The notes under the pieces are model-generated. The model saw only the letters and a program-made list of their open reading frames with translations, was not told where the DNA came from and ran no database searches. Made by a program: the position numbers and the translations under genes. DNA of 64,000 bases from Bemisia tabaci. Lineage: Eukaryota > Arthropoda > Insecta > Hemiptera > Aleyrodidae. This document shows positions 13,070 through 25,400 of this stretch, piece after piece; the first letter of the stretch is position 1; every line of letters starts with the position of its first letter. The stretch lies in the NCBI RefSeq assembly GCF_918797505.1, contig NC_092799.1, forward strand, positions 12,176,295 through 12,240,294. Reading direction: 5' to 3'.

Positions 13070-13575
13070 CTAATAGAGATCTTGCCAGAGCTCCTCCGGC
13101 AGATCGCATCTCCTCATTTCCTGCCTTATTCCCTCGATCCACGATTTGGCAGGGCGTCCTCTACGTTTTCTGCCAGGCGGGGACCCAATCTAGAACTTTC
13201 TTAAGCAACCTTTCATCAGCGGGCTGATTATTGAAATTGATAGACAAAGCTATAGACAAAGAAGACAAAGGGGGTATGGAGCGATCCTATTGGTTGAAAT
13301 GTGTGGTTTTGGACTAACTGTCGGGTTTCTCGTGGGTTGCCGTTAGTTAGTCTATTACCTACTGCCTTTGTCCATTGCAACCACCAGCTTCCACCAATAG
13401 GTTCCCTCCATATCCCTCTTGTCATCTTTGTCTAAAGCTTTGTCTATCACTTTCAATAATCGGCCCGCTGACATCCGTTGCACGTGCCTATACCAGACAA
13501 GCTGTCTTGTGCTTAAATTTTCACCTTGTTTAAAGGTCCATTGAATTCTTTCAGTCAATTTTGCAAATTTGTAAA
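13070..13575 (-). pseudogene. LINE 3' end (reverse transcriptase C-terminus), broken
   Basis: The upstream part (13,575-13,472) encodes KLTERIQW and RQLVWYRHVQRM. The downstream part (13,215-13,070) encodes DERLLKKVLDWVP, then after a +/-1 shift near 13,185 GRKRRGRPAKSWIEGIRQEM and LPEELWQDLY-stop. This order is typical of the C-terminus of endonuclease/reverse-transcriptase LINE proteins in insects. A 256-bp MITE (13,216-13,471) splits it. The upstream frame is closed by TAA close to the MITE at 13,600, so the rest of the element is lost. Confidence 0.82.
13216..13471. mobile_element. 256-bp MITE inside the LINE remnant
   Basis: Inverted termini TCAGCGGGCTGATTATTGAA and complement, followed by a GATAGACAAAGC repeat on each side. 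A shorter relative lies at about 24,799-24,890 (TTGATAGACAA, ATAGACAAAGGAGAC). Confidence 0.85.
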
Positions 13576-13599
13576 GGAGTTACGTTCTTTCGTCTGAGA

Positions 13600-13728
13600 A
13601 TTGGACGTATTTCTGCCAAACGGAACTATGTGCATTATGACTTGAGCCCTATTAAGCATATATTCTTATGGGTCTCGGGGCTCATATCCTAATGCACATA
13701 GCTCCGTTTGACAGAAATACGTTCAATT
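13600..13728. mobile_element. MITE of the AATTGGACGTATTTCT family
   Basis: A ~129-bp near-palindrome with ends AATTGGACGTATTTCTGCCA and complement, next to ACGGAACTATGTGCATTA. Close relatives are at 29,838 and 48,410; shorter or longer variants are at 34,608, 46,894, 48,576, 57,650 and 61,167. Confidence 0.88.
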
Positions 13729-13744
13729 GATGGACTGTAGCTCG

Positions 13745-13930
13745 CAGGTCATCATTGTGAGTCGAGGCCATTACGGCTTGGAGGTCATTGCAAAGGCTCG
13801 GAGGTCATCGATGGGAGTCGGCGGTGACCCTGGCTTGGCTGTGGAGTCATCACTACGGAAGTCATCACTGTAGAGGTCATCACTGGAGAGGTGCTCCGGG
13901 GAAATGGATGCAGGTGACGACTGTTTCGTC
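13745..13930. repeat. Degenerate GGAGGTCATCACTG minisatellite
   Basis: Loosely repeated GAGGTCATCACTG / GAGTCATCACTACGG units of 13-30 bp. The open frame at 13,788-13,976 through it (His/Gly-rich) comes from the repeat. Confidence 0.6.
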
Positions 13931-13999
13931 CTCATCACTGTTGGTGGGTCTCACAATGTTGCCACTCAGCCGCTGACTACAGCCGCCAGTTGTCTCCTG

Positions 14000-14672
14000 A
14001 CCCCACGGGTCCACGCCCAACGTCAAATCCGCGTTTCGCTATCACCAACAAACCAATCCATTATCCTAAGTCATCACTACAATAAGGCAAGAATAAGGCA
14101 GCTTCTACTTGTTCTGGTTGATACCCTCATGTTATAATAATTCTCAATACAATAATCATAGAAATCTCGAATATAAAATATCATTGAATTTCATCTGTAG
14201 AAAGTTAGTATTAATGAAACCAACATTATAAACATAGATTTATTATAAATTTTAGGTTGATTAATTTTATTAAAAATCAAAATCAAAATAATTCAAATTG
14301 ATAAATCAAAAGTTCAAAATGACAGTTCGCCTCTTAGTCTCTCAATTCATCACACTTCATTCTGTCGTTCTGCTAGACCTATCCTCATGATTTTTTCGGT
14401 CACGACAGGAGATAGTCTCCAGACGAGCCCGCTCTATTCAAATTTTGAGAATATGACCCACTTGATTATATATCAGGTGATAAAGTTTTGAATTCTCTCA
14501 TCGAAATATTCTAGAGCGTCATTTTGGGCTACCGTTCAATCTGTTCACTCTAGAGATCCATTGGATCAATTCATCAAAAAAAAATTTCATCATAAAAAAA
14601 AAATCAAAGTTCAGACCTGACCATAATATATGAAAAATGATAAAAGCTAGATAAGGTAATTTTTTTATAGAC
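14000..14672. other. AT-rich stretch, nothing recognised
   Basis: No coding frame with recognisable content and no inverted-repeat termini were seen. Confidence 0.5.
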
Positions 14673-14902
14673 AATTTTTTTTCATTTTTTATATAACGCA
14701 TGCATACGAAAGTCTTAAAAGTGAACATTTTATGTAACTATTACATAAAAAAGGTCATAATTTTCGTGAGCTTTTCGCGAATTAGAAGAGTTTTTAGTAT
14801 GTTTGCGAAAAGCTCACGAAAATTATGACTTTTTTTATATAATGGCTACATAAAAATGTTCACTTTTAAAACTTTCGTATGCATGCGTTATATAAAAAAA
14901 AT
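14673..14902. mobile_element. 230-bp foldback MITE
   Basis: Arms ATATAACGCATGCATACGAA, AAAGTGAACATTTT and GTGAGCTTTTCGCGAA each have a complement in the right half. The loop is near 14,785-14,800. AT-rich and non-coding. Confidence 0.88.
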
Positions 14903-15688
14903 TAACTTTCGTACATAATCTTTATCTTTTCCTTCTATGGTTCTGCTACTATTCTCGTAATATTGACAAAATCACTCAGATGGAAGCAGTTTCTGGGAGA
15001 AGCTCACATCATAGGAATGCGTGGTTTTGGCAGACATCGCTTACGTCGAGGTGTTGATTTAATCATCTCTCACAAATTTTTACTTTTCTTTCTATTACTC
15101 TATTCTTCTATTTCTTTGCCTCAAGAATACGGGACATAAGTATTGACTGAATGAACATATAAGGATACATTTAGACAAGATTGCATGCAATACATGCATG
15201 GTGGAAGAATGAGTCATTAAAGCAAGGCATCAAAATCTTTCTGTGATTGATTCAGATGATTCCGCCCAGAGTCTCAATGTTTTCTGTCCGTGGTTTGTCC
15301 CTCAGCTAGGTAAAAAAATGTTAAAATGGCAGCACACAGTGCCTAGGAAAAGCTAATTCCATCCTTATTGGGAATTAGGTATATCAACATATTTGGAGAA
15401 CATTTTAAAATTTTATCATGGTGATTCGAATAGAGCCGAATGTTCTTTTCTTGTCCTCGAACGAAATTTTTCGGGAAACGTGCACGTGGAACATCAAGAA
15501 GTTTACCCAGAGGAACAGATAAAGCAAGCAAGGAAGACACATAAATGAAGTAGAGTAACATTGCAGTAGGGTCATATTCATAGTAGTTCCTTGAGTCCTT
15601 TTATCTTGATAAATGAATATCAAAATATTCAGCACGATAGAGGGATATTCAATGCGTCTCTAATACAGTGAATTATAAGAGTGCGATG

Positions 15689-15882
15689 CATTGGCGGATC
15701 CAGCAAATTGGCAACATTGTCTTTTCTCCATTTAAATCAATGGAAATGTATCGATTCTTGAAGGAGCCAGGTGCTTCAAGACGAGAAGAATCGATTATTT
15801 ATCGATTGCTTCGACAAGAATCGATTATTTAGCGTAGGTTTAAATGGAGGAAATCCGATGTTGCCAAATTGCTGGATCCGCC
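15689..15882. mobile_element. hAT-type MITE (GGCGGATCCAG family)
   Basis: Ends CATTGGCGGATCCAGCAAAT and complement, with internal ATCGATT motifs. The right end appears shortened. Flanks share TGCGAT. It is a sister of the copy at 26,449-26,610. Confidence 0.8.
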
Positions 15883-16920
15883 GATGCGATTCCGAAGCTG
15901 TTGATGGAACGCAATTGAATCAATTTATGAAAACCTGTTGGAAGTACTCTAGTTTAAGATTGCACGTTTCGTGTATCCAATACGAAGAACAGACTCATGA
16001 TGCTATTATGTTGATGACGACTATGAATAGAACCCTCATGAAGCTGAAGAAGGCTCTTGATTTTTGGGCAAAATCATGCTAGCCGCCTTCAAAAATGATA
16101 AAATTGAAATTATTGAACTTAATCGAGCACAATACAATTTTTGAAGGTTGAATGTATACGGATTTTTTTTCTTTTATTAGAGGTTCCCAATGATTTAGAG
16201 ATTATCCCAGGAATGCTACTCACAATACCAAACTGGTTCACTTATAATTCCTAATCTAAAACTGTCTTTGTCAACGTTGACAAATTATAAGTTCAGCTAG
16301 CACGCTTATGCCCAAAAATAGATCGTGAATGAGTTATTTAAGTCTGCAAACCTACCCCGACGATATCACGACAGGAAGCTCTTCCTAAACTTTTTACGGA
16401 CTCAGTATAGTTTTAAAGGGAGATTTAAAGATTAAAAAGATTGGCACTTTGATTTGCGGACATAAAAATCGCATTTGGATGGAACTAAGCAAACTGGTTT
16501 CATTGATTTCACTCGGGATATATTTATATCGAGATTATCGCATAAAGATCTAGGTGAAATTTTTTAGGATTGTTCAGATAATATGTTAAAAAGGGGTGCA
16601 TAGAAGAATTAGAATGGAGCGGAGAGAGCAGTAAGGAATTGAACACGGAAAACGGTGAGCTTTCGCAAAATCCACTCAAGGTTTTATTAAATCCGAAAGC
16701 CACTTAGATGTTTTTAATTCATGCATATAAATGTCATATTTGCTTTTTAAGCCAAAGCTCGGTTTGCACCGAACTTTTGGTCCGTTAAAGAAGCCCTCGG
16801 TTCGTCGAACCGAGGAGGTCGGTTCGCATGATAAAAGCTGCAGTTTCTTGAACTAGAAAGCGATTACTGACTTTATAGGTTCGAACAACTTAGACGTTTT
16901 GGTGGACCTCTCATGCGCAA
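15883..16920. other. No recognisable gene; one unassigned short ORF
   Basis: An open frame continues out of the MITE to 16,082 (about 65 residues beyond it, ending LKKALDFWAKSC). I do not recognise it and its start lies in the MITE, so I do not call it a gene. The rest is AT-rich. Confidence 0.45.
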
Positions 16921-17472
16921 TGCACCACTAGACAAGGTACGAATTTCAGTATTCTGATACATGTTTCTTAACCAAAATTTCACGTGAAAACACGATGCGC
17001 ACAACGAAAATTACCGAAATAAACTCTTTGCATGGATATTCAATGATTCTTGATGCGTGAATTCAAACCGCCCGCTCATTAAAACTCAATGCTCTACGTG
17101 ATTCACATCGCGCGCTAAACGTTATCATGAACGTCTCCGCGATATAAAAATCTGGCAACCTCTAATCTTGACGCTTTGGCTCAGCTATAGCAAATTGCTT
17201 ATAGTTTGAAAAACACATGGTGGAAATGAACATTGCTCGATTGAGAAGCTTGCTGAAACCGTCTGTAGTGCGCAATTTGACTCACGTAGAGCTTTGAGTT
17301 TCTTGTCAGCGGGCAGTTCAAATTCCTCGTAACCAATGTGAAATAAAAATGTTAATATCTCCGTTTGGAGTTTGTTTTATTAGTTTTCGTTGCGCGAATC
17401 GTGCTCTACGTGAAATTCTGGTTAAGAAACATGTATCAGAATGCTTAAATTCGTACCTTGTCTAGTGGTCCA
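16921..17472. mobile_element. 550-bp TIR element
   Basis: Ends TGCACCACTAGACAAGGTAC and CCTTGTCTAGTGGTCCA. Same length and order as the copies at 19,565-20,114 and 25,381-25,930. Flanked by AA and TT (GCGCAA/TTGGCG). No transposase frame, so non-autonomous. Confidence 0.9.
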
Positions 17473-17814
17473 TTGGCGAATTTCATGATTAAGAAAAAGC
17501 TAATAAATGAACTGAGCATGAGAGTACATATCATTGGTTTTTAAGATGAAAAATTGTTAGGAGATATATGACCAAATCACCTAATCTGCTAAAATACGTG
17601 TTTTGATGGGTAATGCCACCTGAAGACGTCACAAGGCAGTAGATTTTCGAACTTTTAAAATTTTACGGCTATAATTTCCCAAGTCAGGAATAAAAATGTG
17701 GAAAATACGACGAACCTGGCTCTTTAAGCACTCTCAGATAGAGCAATAACAATTTTTCGAGCAAATTATCCATTACCTGAATGCCAGCAGGCCCCATAAT
17801 GCTGATTCTTAATG

Positions 17815-18081
17815 AACCGCGTTAAGTAGAAAGGAACCAAACCCTATCAGCTATTGCCAAATTTAACCGGGCAATTTCATTTTTTACAAACAAACGTTTG
17901 TGCGGATACCTTTGAAAGTATTGAAGATTTTGTTTCGTACTAGAAATGCAGAAAATTCACCGAAATTTGAACGAAAAACCGCACGACCGTTTTCATGTAA
18001 AAAATTAAATTGCCAATTTGATTGCCGATTGAACTTGGAAATGAGTGATGTGGCTTGATTCCTTTCTGCTCAACGAGGTCA
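17815..18081. mobile_element. MITE, ACCGCGTTAAGTAG family
   Basis: Left end AACCGCGTTAAGTAGAAAGG, right end CCTTTCTGCTCAACGAGGTC. Sister copy at 38,291-38,545 (GACCGCGTTAAGCAG). About 265 bp, non-coding. Confidence 0.78.
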
Positions 18082-18577
18082 AAATAATCAAAATTCATGC
18101 CCTAATATCATGATCTTGTTAAGAAGAAACTTCTTGAAATGTAGATGTGCTCAGTTTGCTTAATCCCATCCAGTTGATCGGGGCTAGAGTACCTTTGTAG
18201 GGAGAGTATGGACAACCCGATTTATGTAGCTCGTAGGGCCCAAGAGGGCGACAACGTAAAAAACGGAAATCACTAGAAACGTGCTGCTGCCAACCTACGC
18301 ATTTGAAATATTAATCAATGTGGCTGACTGCGTAACAAGTAAACAAGTAAACAAGTGTCTTTAAGGATTAAGACTTCGAAACTGAGAAAATGTAAGCGAA
18401 ATCAAAGTTATATACGTGCTTTCATAATTTTTGATCAGTGTAAATAGTTGAGAGGTGAAGATTAGTACCACTGGATGCTTCGAGTTCATAGGTTGGCTAC
18501 CCTTTCGGGCCCCAATAGCTACATGATCTGATCAAACCTAACTTCCAAATGTTCGAGTTATCCATATGTATGTGTAA

Positions 18578-18892
18578 CATAGAGTACATAGAGTCGTAGT
18601 GTAAGAAGGAGAGCTGGCGCCACTTTTAAGCATTTTCCAGGTCCCGAATTCCGAGACTCCTGTGTGACGCCGGGTCACTTTTTCGATACATGATCGATTG
18701 TTTGCGATATACGGGTACCCGGCCATCCGATGTAAACAAAGGAGATAGGAATTACCACGTATTCCGCACCGCCATTTTGGATCGAATATGTATCAAAAAA
18801 GTGCCCGAGCTCGGCGCACATCGGGCTCGGAACTCGTCGAGCAGAACATGGCGCCAGCTCTCCCACCTACATTACGACTCTATGTACTCTAT
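18578..18892. mobile_element. 315-bp MITE with long TIR
   Basis: Left CATAGAGTACATAGAGTCGT then GGAGAGCTGGCGCCA. Right TGGCGCCAGCTCTCC then ACGACTCTATGTACTCTATG. It lies just downstream of the receptor's last exon. Confidence 0.85.
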
Positions 18893-19059
18893 GATGTGTA
18901 AGCCGCTTTTACGGCGCGCTAGGGCGCTCTGCGACGCCCATCCGCCACAGGAATCTGTCATGGTAGAGATCCTCCGGAAGCTCGAGCTGTCCACTCCCCC
19001 TATAAAGGTACTCTAGTCGGGGCGAGTGGAAGGTGTTGAGGAGTGACAACAGCAATTAC

Positions 19060-19404
19060 TCACATATAATATCGATTTACCAATGATGGATGAGATCTGT
19101 GCGGCGACTTGTGGTTGGGCGGCGGGGCCGGGGCGGGGGGCGGGGAGGGCGAGGGGGTGGCGGAGGAGGGCTGGTACTTGAGCTGGGCGTGGGTGGGGGT
19201 GGCGAGGGGGAGGGGGAGCGGGGGGAGGGGCGGCGGGGGGACGGTGGCCTCGACGTCCTCCGGTTCGGGGCCGAGGAGCCAGCCGCCGGCCTGGAAGAAG
19301 CACCCGCAGCAGAGCTCCAGGAGGGCCGTCCGGAGCCCGCGATGCAGGACCAAGAACAGCGTCGGGTTCACGAACGAGTGCACGTAGGCGATGTGCAGCG
19401 TCAC
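19060..19404 (-). CDS. GPCR exon: TM7 and cytoplasmic tail
   Basis: 345 bp ending in TGA. The acceptor is tgtggacag before GTGACGCTG, phase 0. It encodes residues 282-395. TM7 contains HSFVNPTLF, a form of NPxxY with Phe as the last residue. Helix 8 (LHRGLRTALLELCCGC) ends in three cysteines that could be palmitoylated. The remaining ~77 residues are low complexity: an acidic patch (PEPEDVEA), proline/leucine runs and a Pro/Ser segment. A good splice donor, AT|GTGAGTAATT, overlaps the last codons (exon end would be 19,064), so a longer alternative tail is possible. The opposite strand is also open, with Gly/Arg-rich frames that are shadows of the proline codons. Confidence 0.86.
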   Translation of the reverse strand: MTLHIAYVHSFVNPTLFLVLHRGLRTALLELCCGCFFQAGGWLLGPEPEDVEATVPPPPLPPLPLPLATPTHAQLKYQPSSATPSPSPPPAPAPPPNHKSPHRSHPSLVNRYYM

Positions 19405-22400
19405 CTGTCCACACAAAACACGGCTAGAGTGCCTAGAATTCAGAGTCCAGAGAGGAGGAGCACATTTCATGACGGGAACCAACGTAGACTTGTTCCCTGA
19501 CAATCAAATATTATCATTGACGCATCGGCAAGGTCTGAAATGGAGATGTTGCATGTGTGAGGAATGGACCACTAGACAAGGTACGAATTTAAGCATTCTG
19601 ATACATGTTTCTTAACCAAAATTTCACGTAAAGCACGATTTGCGCAACGAAAACTAATGAAACAAAATCCAAACGAAGATATTAACATTTTTATTTCACA
19701 TTGGTTCCGAGGAATTTGAACTGCCCGCTGACAAGAAACTCAAAGCTCTACGTGAGCCAAATCGCGCACTACAACGGTTTCAACAAACTTCTCAATCTAG
19801 TAATGTTCATTTCCCACCATGTGTTGTTCAAACTATAAAAAATTTGCTACAGCTGAGCCAAAGTGTCAAGATTGAGGTTGCCAGACTTTTATATCGCAGA
19901 GACTGTCATGATAATTTTTAGCGCACGATGTGAATCACGCAGAGCATTGAGTTTTCATGAGCGGGTGGTTTGAATTCACGCATCAAGAATCATTAAATAT
20001 CTTTGGAAGGAGTTGATTTCGGTGATTTTCGTTGTGCGCATCGTGTTCTACGTGAAATTTAAGTTACGAAACATGTATCAGAATACTGAAATTCGTACCT
20101 TGTCTAGTGCCTCATTTGCGATTTGACTATTGATTCTTAAGTAAACGTTTGCAAGAACTGGTGCCACTGGTTTTCTCTGAAATCAACTCCCAAGCTCAAA
20201 AAAAAAGCTCTCAAGTTGAGGCCAAAATGGAGGGAATATCCCACGCTATTCTGAGAGTCCATCTGTACATCAAGACAAACTCTCAATGCAAAGATAGGGA
20301 GCGAATACATTAACAGTGATGCCGTGTTTTCAGTTTTGGAGTCCCCAAATAAAGTGGCATAGTCCTGTCAATGTATTTGCTCCCTATCCTTTGCATGGAG
20401 AGTTTGTCTTAATGTAGAGGTGGACTCTTTGGATAACGTGGGATATCCCCTCCATTTTGGCCTCAACTTGAGAGCTTTTTTTGAGCTTGGGAGTTGATTT
20501 CAGAGAAAAGTTGTGGCACAATCGTGTCTCTTGCGAACTTTCACAGAAGAATCAATGGTCAAATTGCAAATTCCTCATACATGCAACATCTCCACTACAC
20601 GGAAAAAACTGAATGTTGATTTAGCATGTAGCAGGCTAGGTTGGCCCAGCAGCGGTCAGCGCGTCTGACTCTAGACCAGTAGGTTCCGGGTTTGAATCCC
20701 GGTGGTGGCAACAAGTTTTTACGGAACTGACAAGTGGATCTGCAGAAACAGATTCTACTCGGAATCAGTCCTTGAAAATTTGAAAGCCGGAGCAAGGATA
20801 TACAAATATCCCCTTGATGTCTACTGAAAATAAAAAAATGATCTCTACGTTAAACTCATGTCTAAAGATGGCTGTAAATTCCTTAACTGTAATAGAAGCC
20901 AAATAAACTGCAAAAAAAAAAAGAAAAAAAAGAGATTGAGCATTTATACTGTTAAAAAAATGTGCGACAAGTATCAAATACTGATTTTACACTGAAAAAA
21001 AAAAAAAAAAATGCTAACTCAATATTCAAGTTGTTCCTATAACCGTGGATGTAGTTAACGTAGCATTTCTTTTATTGTAAAATCAGCATTTATACTTGTT
21101 GCACCTTTGTTTAATATTATAAATAGTATGCAACATTCAAATTTTTTCCGTGAATTCACTGCGTCACTTGTAATCTAAAATCATTAAGTGCAAAAGAATC
21201 GCTACACACTGGAACACAGCTCAAGTCAACCCTTGAACGGTTCGCACCTCGCCGTAAACGATTTGTTTCGACTCAATGCGCGGAACACAAAGAGACGAAA
21301 TGGACTGATTTAACGGCAACATCATTCAATATATCACCGTAAAATTGTGCCCCTGTTGAAAAACGCGGCGCAATTGCCGATATTGAAACGGGCCATTTGT
21401 TTCGGGTAGAACTATCGAATATTGATTATCGAATGGCGTATAGCAACTAAATGAAGTCATGGAATGTGGACTCTTTTGCGTAGGGAGCTCACAGTTTATC
21501 ACGCGGGCGTGAATAGCCTTATTGAAAAGGATGATGTGTCAAAAAGAGCCGCTCTTCCTAATCGCCTTGAGAGGGTGACTCCTTTGTCGGAAGAAAGGAA
21601 TTACAGACAGTCTATCTTCACCATATACCAAGGAGAAGGAATTGGACGCGATCCAGGGAGCAATTGAGGACACGACCCCATCTTCGTTCTTCTCACGTAA
21701 GGATGTTTCTCCATTTTAACGTAAACCCTCGAAAGCATGGGGCTATACGGCCGGAAGGGTGCATCTTAAAATGCAGTTATGCCTTTACATTAGAGGAGCG
21801 GTGATATAGGGACAGAAAAAGCCAAGTGGGGGCTATTTAATACGCGAGTAGGCGGTTAGATTTCAACGGCAAGAGGGATGAATTGAGTTGAATTGAAATT
21901 TTTAGGTTTAAATGCGACTTAATCATGAGAATATCACCGCCGTAAGTCAATAGTCTAGGTAACATGTTTGTGCCAACAGGTAAAATTGCATGGCACGCTG
22001 AGTATCCTCGTATATTTCTTGGCGCACAATTTCCTTCGTGCGTTTAGTGCATTTTTCAATTTTGCGCGTCCGTGAGCAGCTTCTTTCTGGTTACTGGCAA
22101 TCAATTTTACAAAAACAAAGACGTAAGTAAAAAAAGAGAGGCATTTAAAAAATCTTGAGAGCTGGAATCAATTTTTCCTCAAATATGCTTGTATTAGAAA
22201 TTTACTTGAAGCTCAAGATTTAGGCACCCTTTAAGTGGAAACATTTTTCACTACGCACCGCTGAGGATTCATCTTAAAATAATACTTTAAATCGTTATAA
22301 TCATACGTAAGAAAGATAATGCATTTATACAGATTAAGGCTCCTTACATATCTCTTTAGCGCAATATCGCTATTATTACATATATATGACCAAACGCGGG

Positions 22401-25400
22401 AGTATTCAAAATACGGAACGATACAGAAAAGAGCATAACAACGCGTGGATGCAACTATACGTGCTTCATGGATGGTCGGGTTTCATAAATAATTTTGGAG
22501 GCGTTTTAAGTTTCTCGCTTACAAAGCAACGACGCGACATGACGCGACATTTTCGATGGAAGCCTCTCAGACTCCTGTAATCGACCTATAGTTGTCAGAC
22601 TTCTGCGCAAAGGCTTATTTTGTTGTGCTACGGAAAAACGCCGTATAAGCCTTCAAATATTGCCGAATCCCCTTCAACGAAACACGGATTTAAAGGGAAA
22701 ATTTTTATATTTGTCCTCTAATTTTTACACATTTTTACTCGCAATTTGATCTAAAATATCTGGGACTTTCCAAAGAAACTGTCCAAAACATTCCGCAAAA
22801 ATGGATTTTTATCCGGAGAAATTTGGCAACATTCGAATATTCATATGGCGTTTTCTCTCAGCGCGGCAGTATTATTCTGCCGTGCTAAGGAAGAACGCCG
22901 TATGAACATTCGAGAGTTGCCAAATTGCCCCGGATAAACATGTATTTTTGAGAACGATCATGCGAGATTTTTCTTGAAATTTTCAGACATTTTATACGAA
23001 ATTGCGAACAAAATCGTCTGAAAAATTGAAAAAAAAATTCAATATTTTCCCAGTAAATTAAAGTTTTATTGAAGGAAACGTGGCAATGTCTGAAGGTTCA
23101 TACGGCGTTTTTCCTTCGCACGGCAGTATTGAGAGTGTTCGTGGGATTCACATTGACTCCTACCTCGTGTCCAGCCGGAGTTCCGATGAGTGGATGGTCG
23201 ACGAGAGTGACAAAAAAAAGAGGTCCCCAAAACAAAAGATAGGCGCCGGTGATGACCAAGAACATTTTCACCCTCTGCACACCCTCCTGCTCTATCCTCC
23301 GCAAGTAGTTGCGCATCCGCCTATGTTCCTCAACCGCCTTGACTCCCGGCTGCCAACATGAAATCAACACACAAAAGGAAAAATTAGCATGGATCTGAGA
23401 TGTTCATAATGTGAACAAAGGTAAATCTTGCGAAGTGTAACTACCAGAGACGAGATCCTCCATTCCAATCGTGGCGGTAGCCCGGCCGCCGGCGCGACAC
23501 GCGCATTGGCGCCTACAAACCTAAGGGGATACTTCAAGCTTTGCGCAATGCGCGTGGTATTCAGTTAGGTTTGTAGGCGCTAGTGCGCGCGTATCCCGCT
23601 GGTAGCTCCTCGCTCCGCTCTCTTAGAGTCTAATATTCAAACCCGCGAAGTCAGCGTTTTTCAACTCATGATTTGGAAATGTTTGCACGCTCTGCACGGA
23701 TTATTCTCATTCATATTGATGCGGGGAAAAAATTGTTATCCAAGGCAAATATAATGTTCGTTCTGTAAATATTAAGATAGTTCCGTGTCATGTTTAATGA
23801 TATCCAAGGCACTTTAATTATTTCTTTCACATTTTGTGCTTTTAGTGTTCTGCAAAGTGGTGTACGCGCAATGAAACGCTCAAAATTGGACGTCCTCGAC
23901 TTTGAAAGATCCATGTGCAAATTGTTAAAACCAAAGATTGCGTGCTTCGTGCTTATTCATTTTTGTACAGTTCCTTTCAACACAACCACCGCTTATTGAT
24001 ATTAGTATTGATGTAATTGTTCGGAAAAGGTTTTATAAATATTTGGCACGGTTTAAATATGTAAATGTCTTTTAAATGAAGTAATATTTTCATTTGAAAA
24101 AAAATAAAAGTATATTTTATAACGACAATTGTGAGGATAGAAATAAAACCAAATATCCACCGATGACAATTTGAAAAGATGAATCAAAAGAAGAATGTAC
24201 GTTTTCGTTTAAAAAATGAGTTACCATAATCAACACCTCCTTCAAACTCAATTTCCGAATTTCGATACTGTCGATTTGTACATACGAACTAAAAGTTAAC
24301 GCCTGGACCAAGTCACTGTTGCTGGTTTTACGCGTGAATGTAAACTACTGGACAAAACAGGTGCGTGGACAAAAATCATCGACGGAATGTCCTGAAACCG
24401 GGCCATTTCTTAGTGTATTTTCTCGGTTCGATTTACTTACATTGATAGTTTCAACGATAAATGGAAAGCGCATCTTACGAGGGAAAGGGCATTACAACTT
24501 GTGTGACTCCTGGCCGACTCAAATTGCACAACGACTAAATTGAAGGATAACTGATTTTCATTGCTTATTTATAAAAATAATGTTCCGCCGAGACACCAGT
24601 ATATTGGTATGTGTTCCTTTCTTCCGGTTTTCAAAACGCCTTCAAATAAAGATGATATTCCGCAACACACTCGAGGTCAAATAGTGGTATCACATAGACT
24701 TGATTAAGTAATAGAATGAAGAGCGCACATTTGATTGAGTTGACTCGCGGAGAGCTAACTTTTATGGGGAACAATGGGTTTGCGGGTTGATTACTTACAT
24801 TGATAGACAATGAAATAGACAAAGGAGACGATCTTTCTACTTGAAATGGGTGGTTCTCATAGACTAAGGGGGGAAATGATGGACTAACTCAGCTACCGTG
24901 CTAAGGAAAAACGCCGTATGAACCTTTAGGCGTTGTCAAATTTCATTTGATAAAATATGAAATTCCTAGTAAACTTATGAATATTTTTCTTCCAATTTGT
25001 CGGGTTATTCTGTCGCCATTTCACCTGAAGCTCCTGAAAAACTCAAAGAAAAATGTGAATTACTTTTTTTTGAAATGAACGTTTTATCGAAGGAAATTTG
25101 GCTGTTCTCAAATGTTCACAAGGCGTCCTTCCTTAGCACGGTAGTAAGGGTCTCTCGTGGATTTCTAAATGGACTGCATTTTGCAATTTGGAACTATAAA
25201 TTCTGGTTCTTCTGGAAAAACACTTATGTGCGTAGGGAAACTAATGGCACATACGTTGTTTTTAAACCGGACTAGAATTTATAGTTCCTAATTGCAAAAT
25301 GCTGCCCAAATAATAAAGCTGAAATAATATAATATTCTAGTATACCACTGGCATATCTTTGACCAGTGGCGTGGCGTGAATGGACCACTAGATAAGGTAC

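Noticed and set aside
15771..16082. 103-codon plus-strand ORF
   Set aside because: Its start and first third are MITE sequence; the remainder has no recognisable match.
19090..19503. Gly/Arg-rich open frames on the plus strand
   Set aside because: They are antisense shadows of the Pro-rich receptor tail on the minus strand, which has the correct splice sites and TM7 motif.
20641..20712. A functional tRNA gene
   Set aside because: A and B boxes are present, but the acceptor and anticodon stems do not pair properly and the sequence continues into a poly(A)-tailed body with target duplications, so it is a SINE head.
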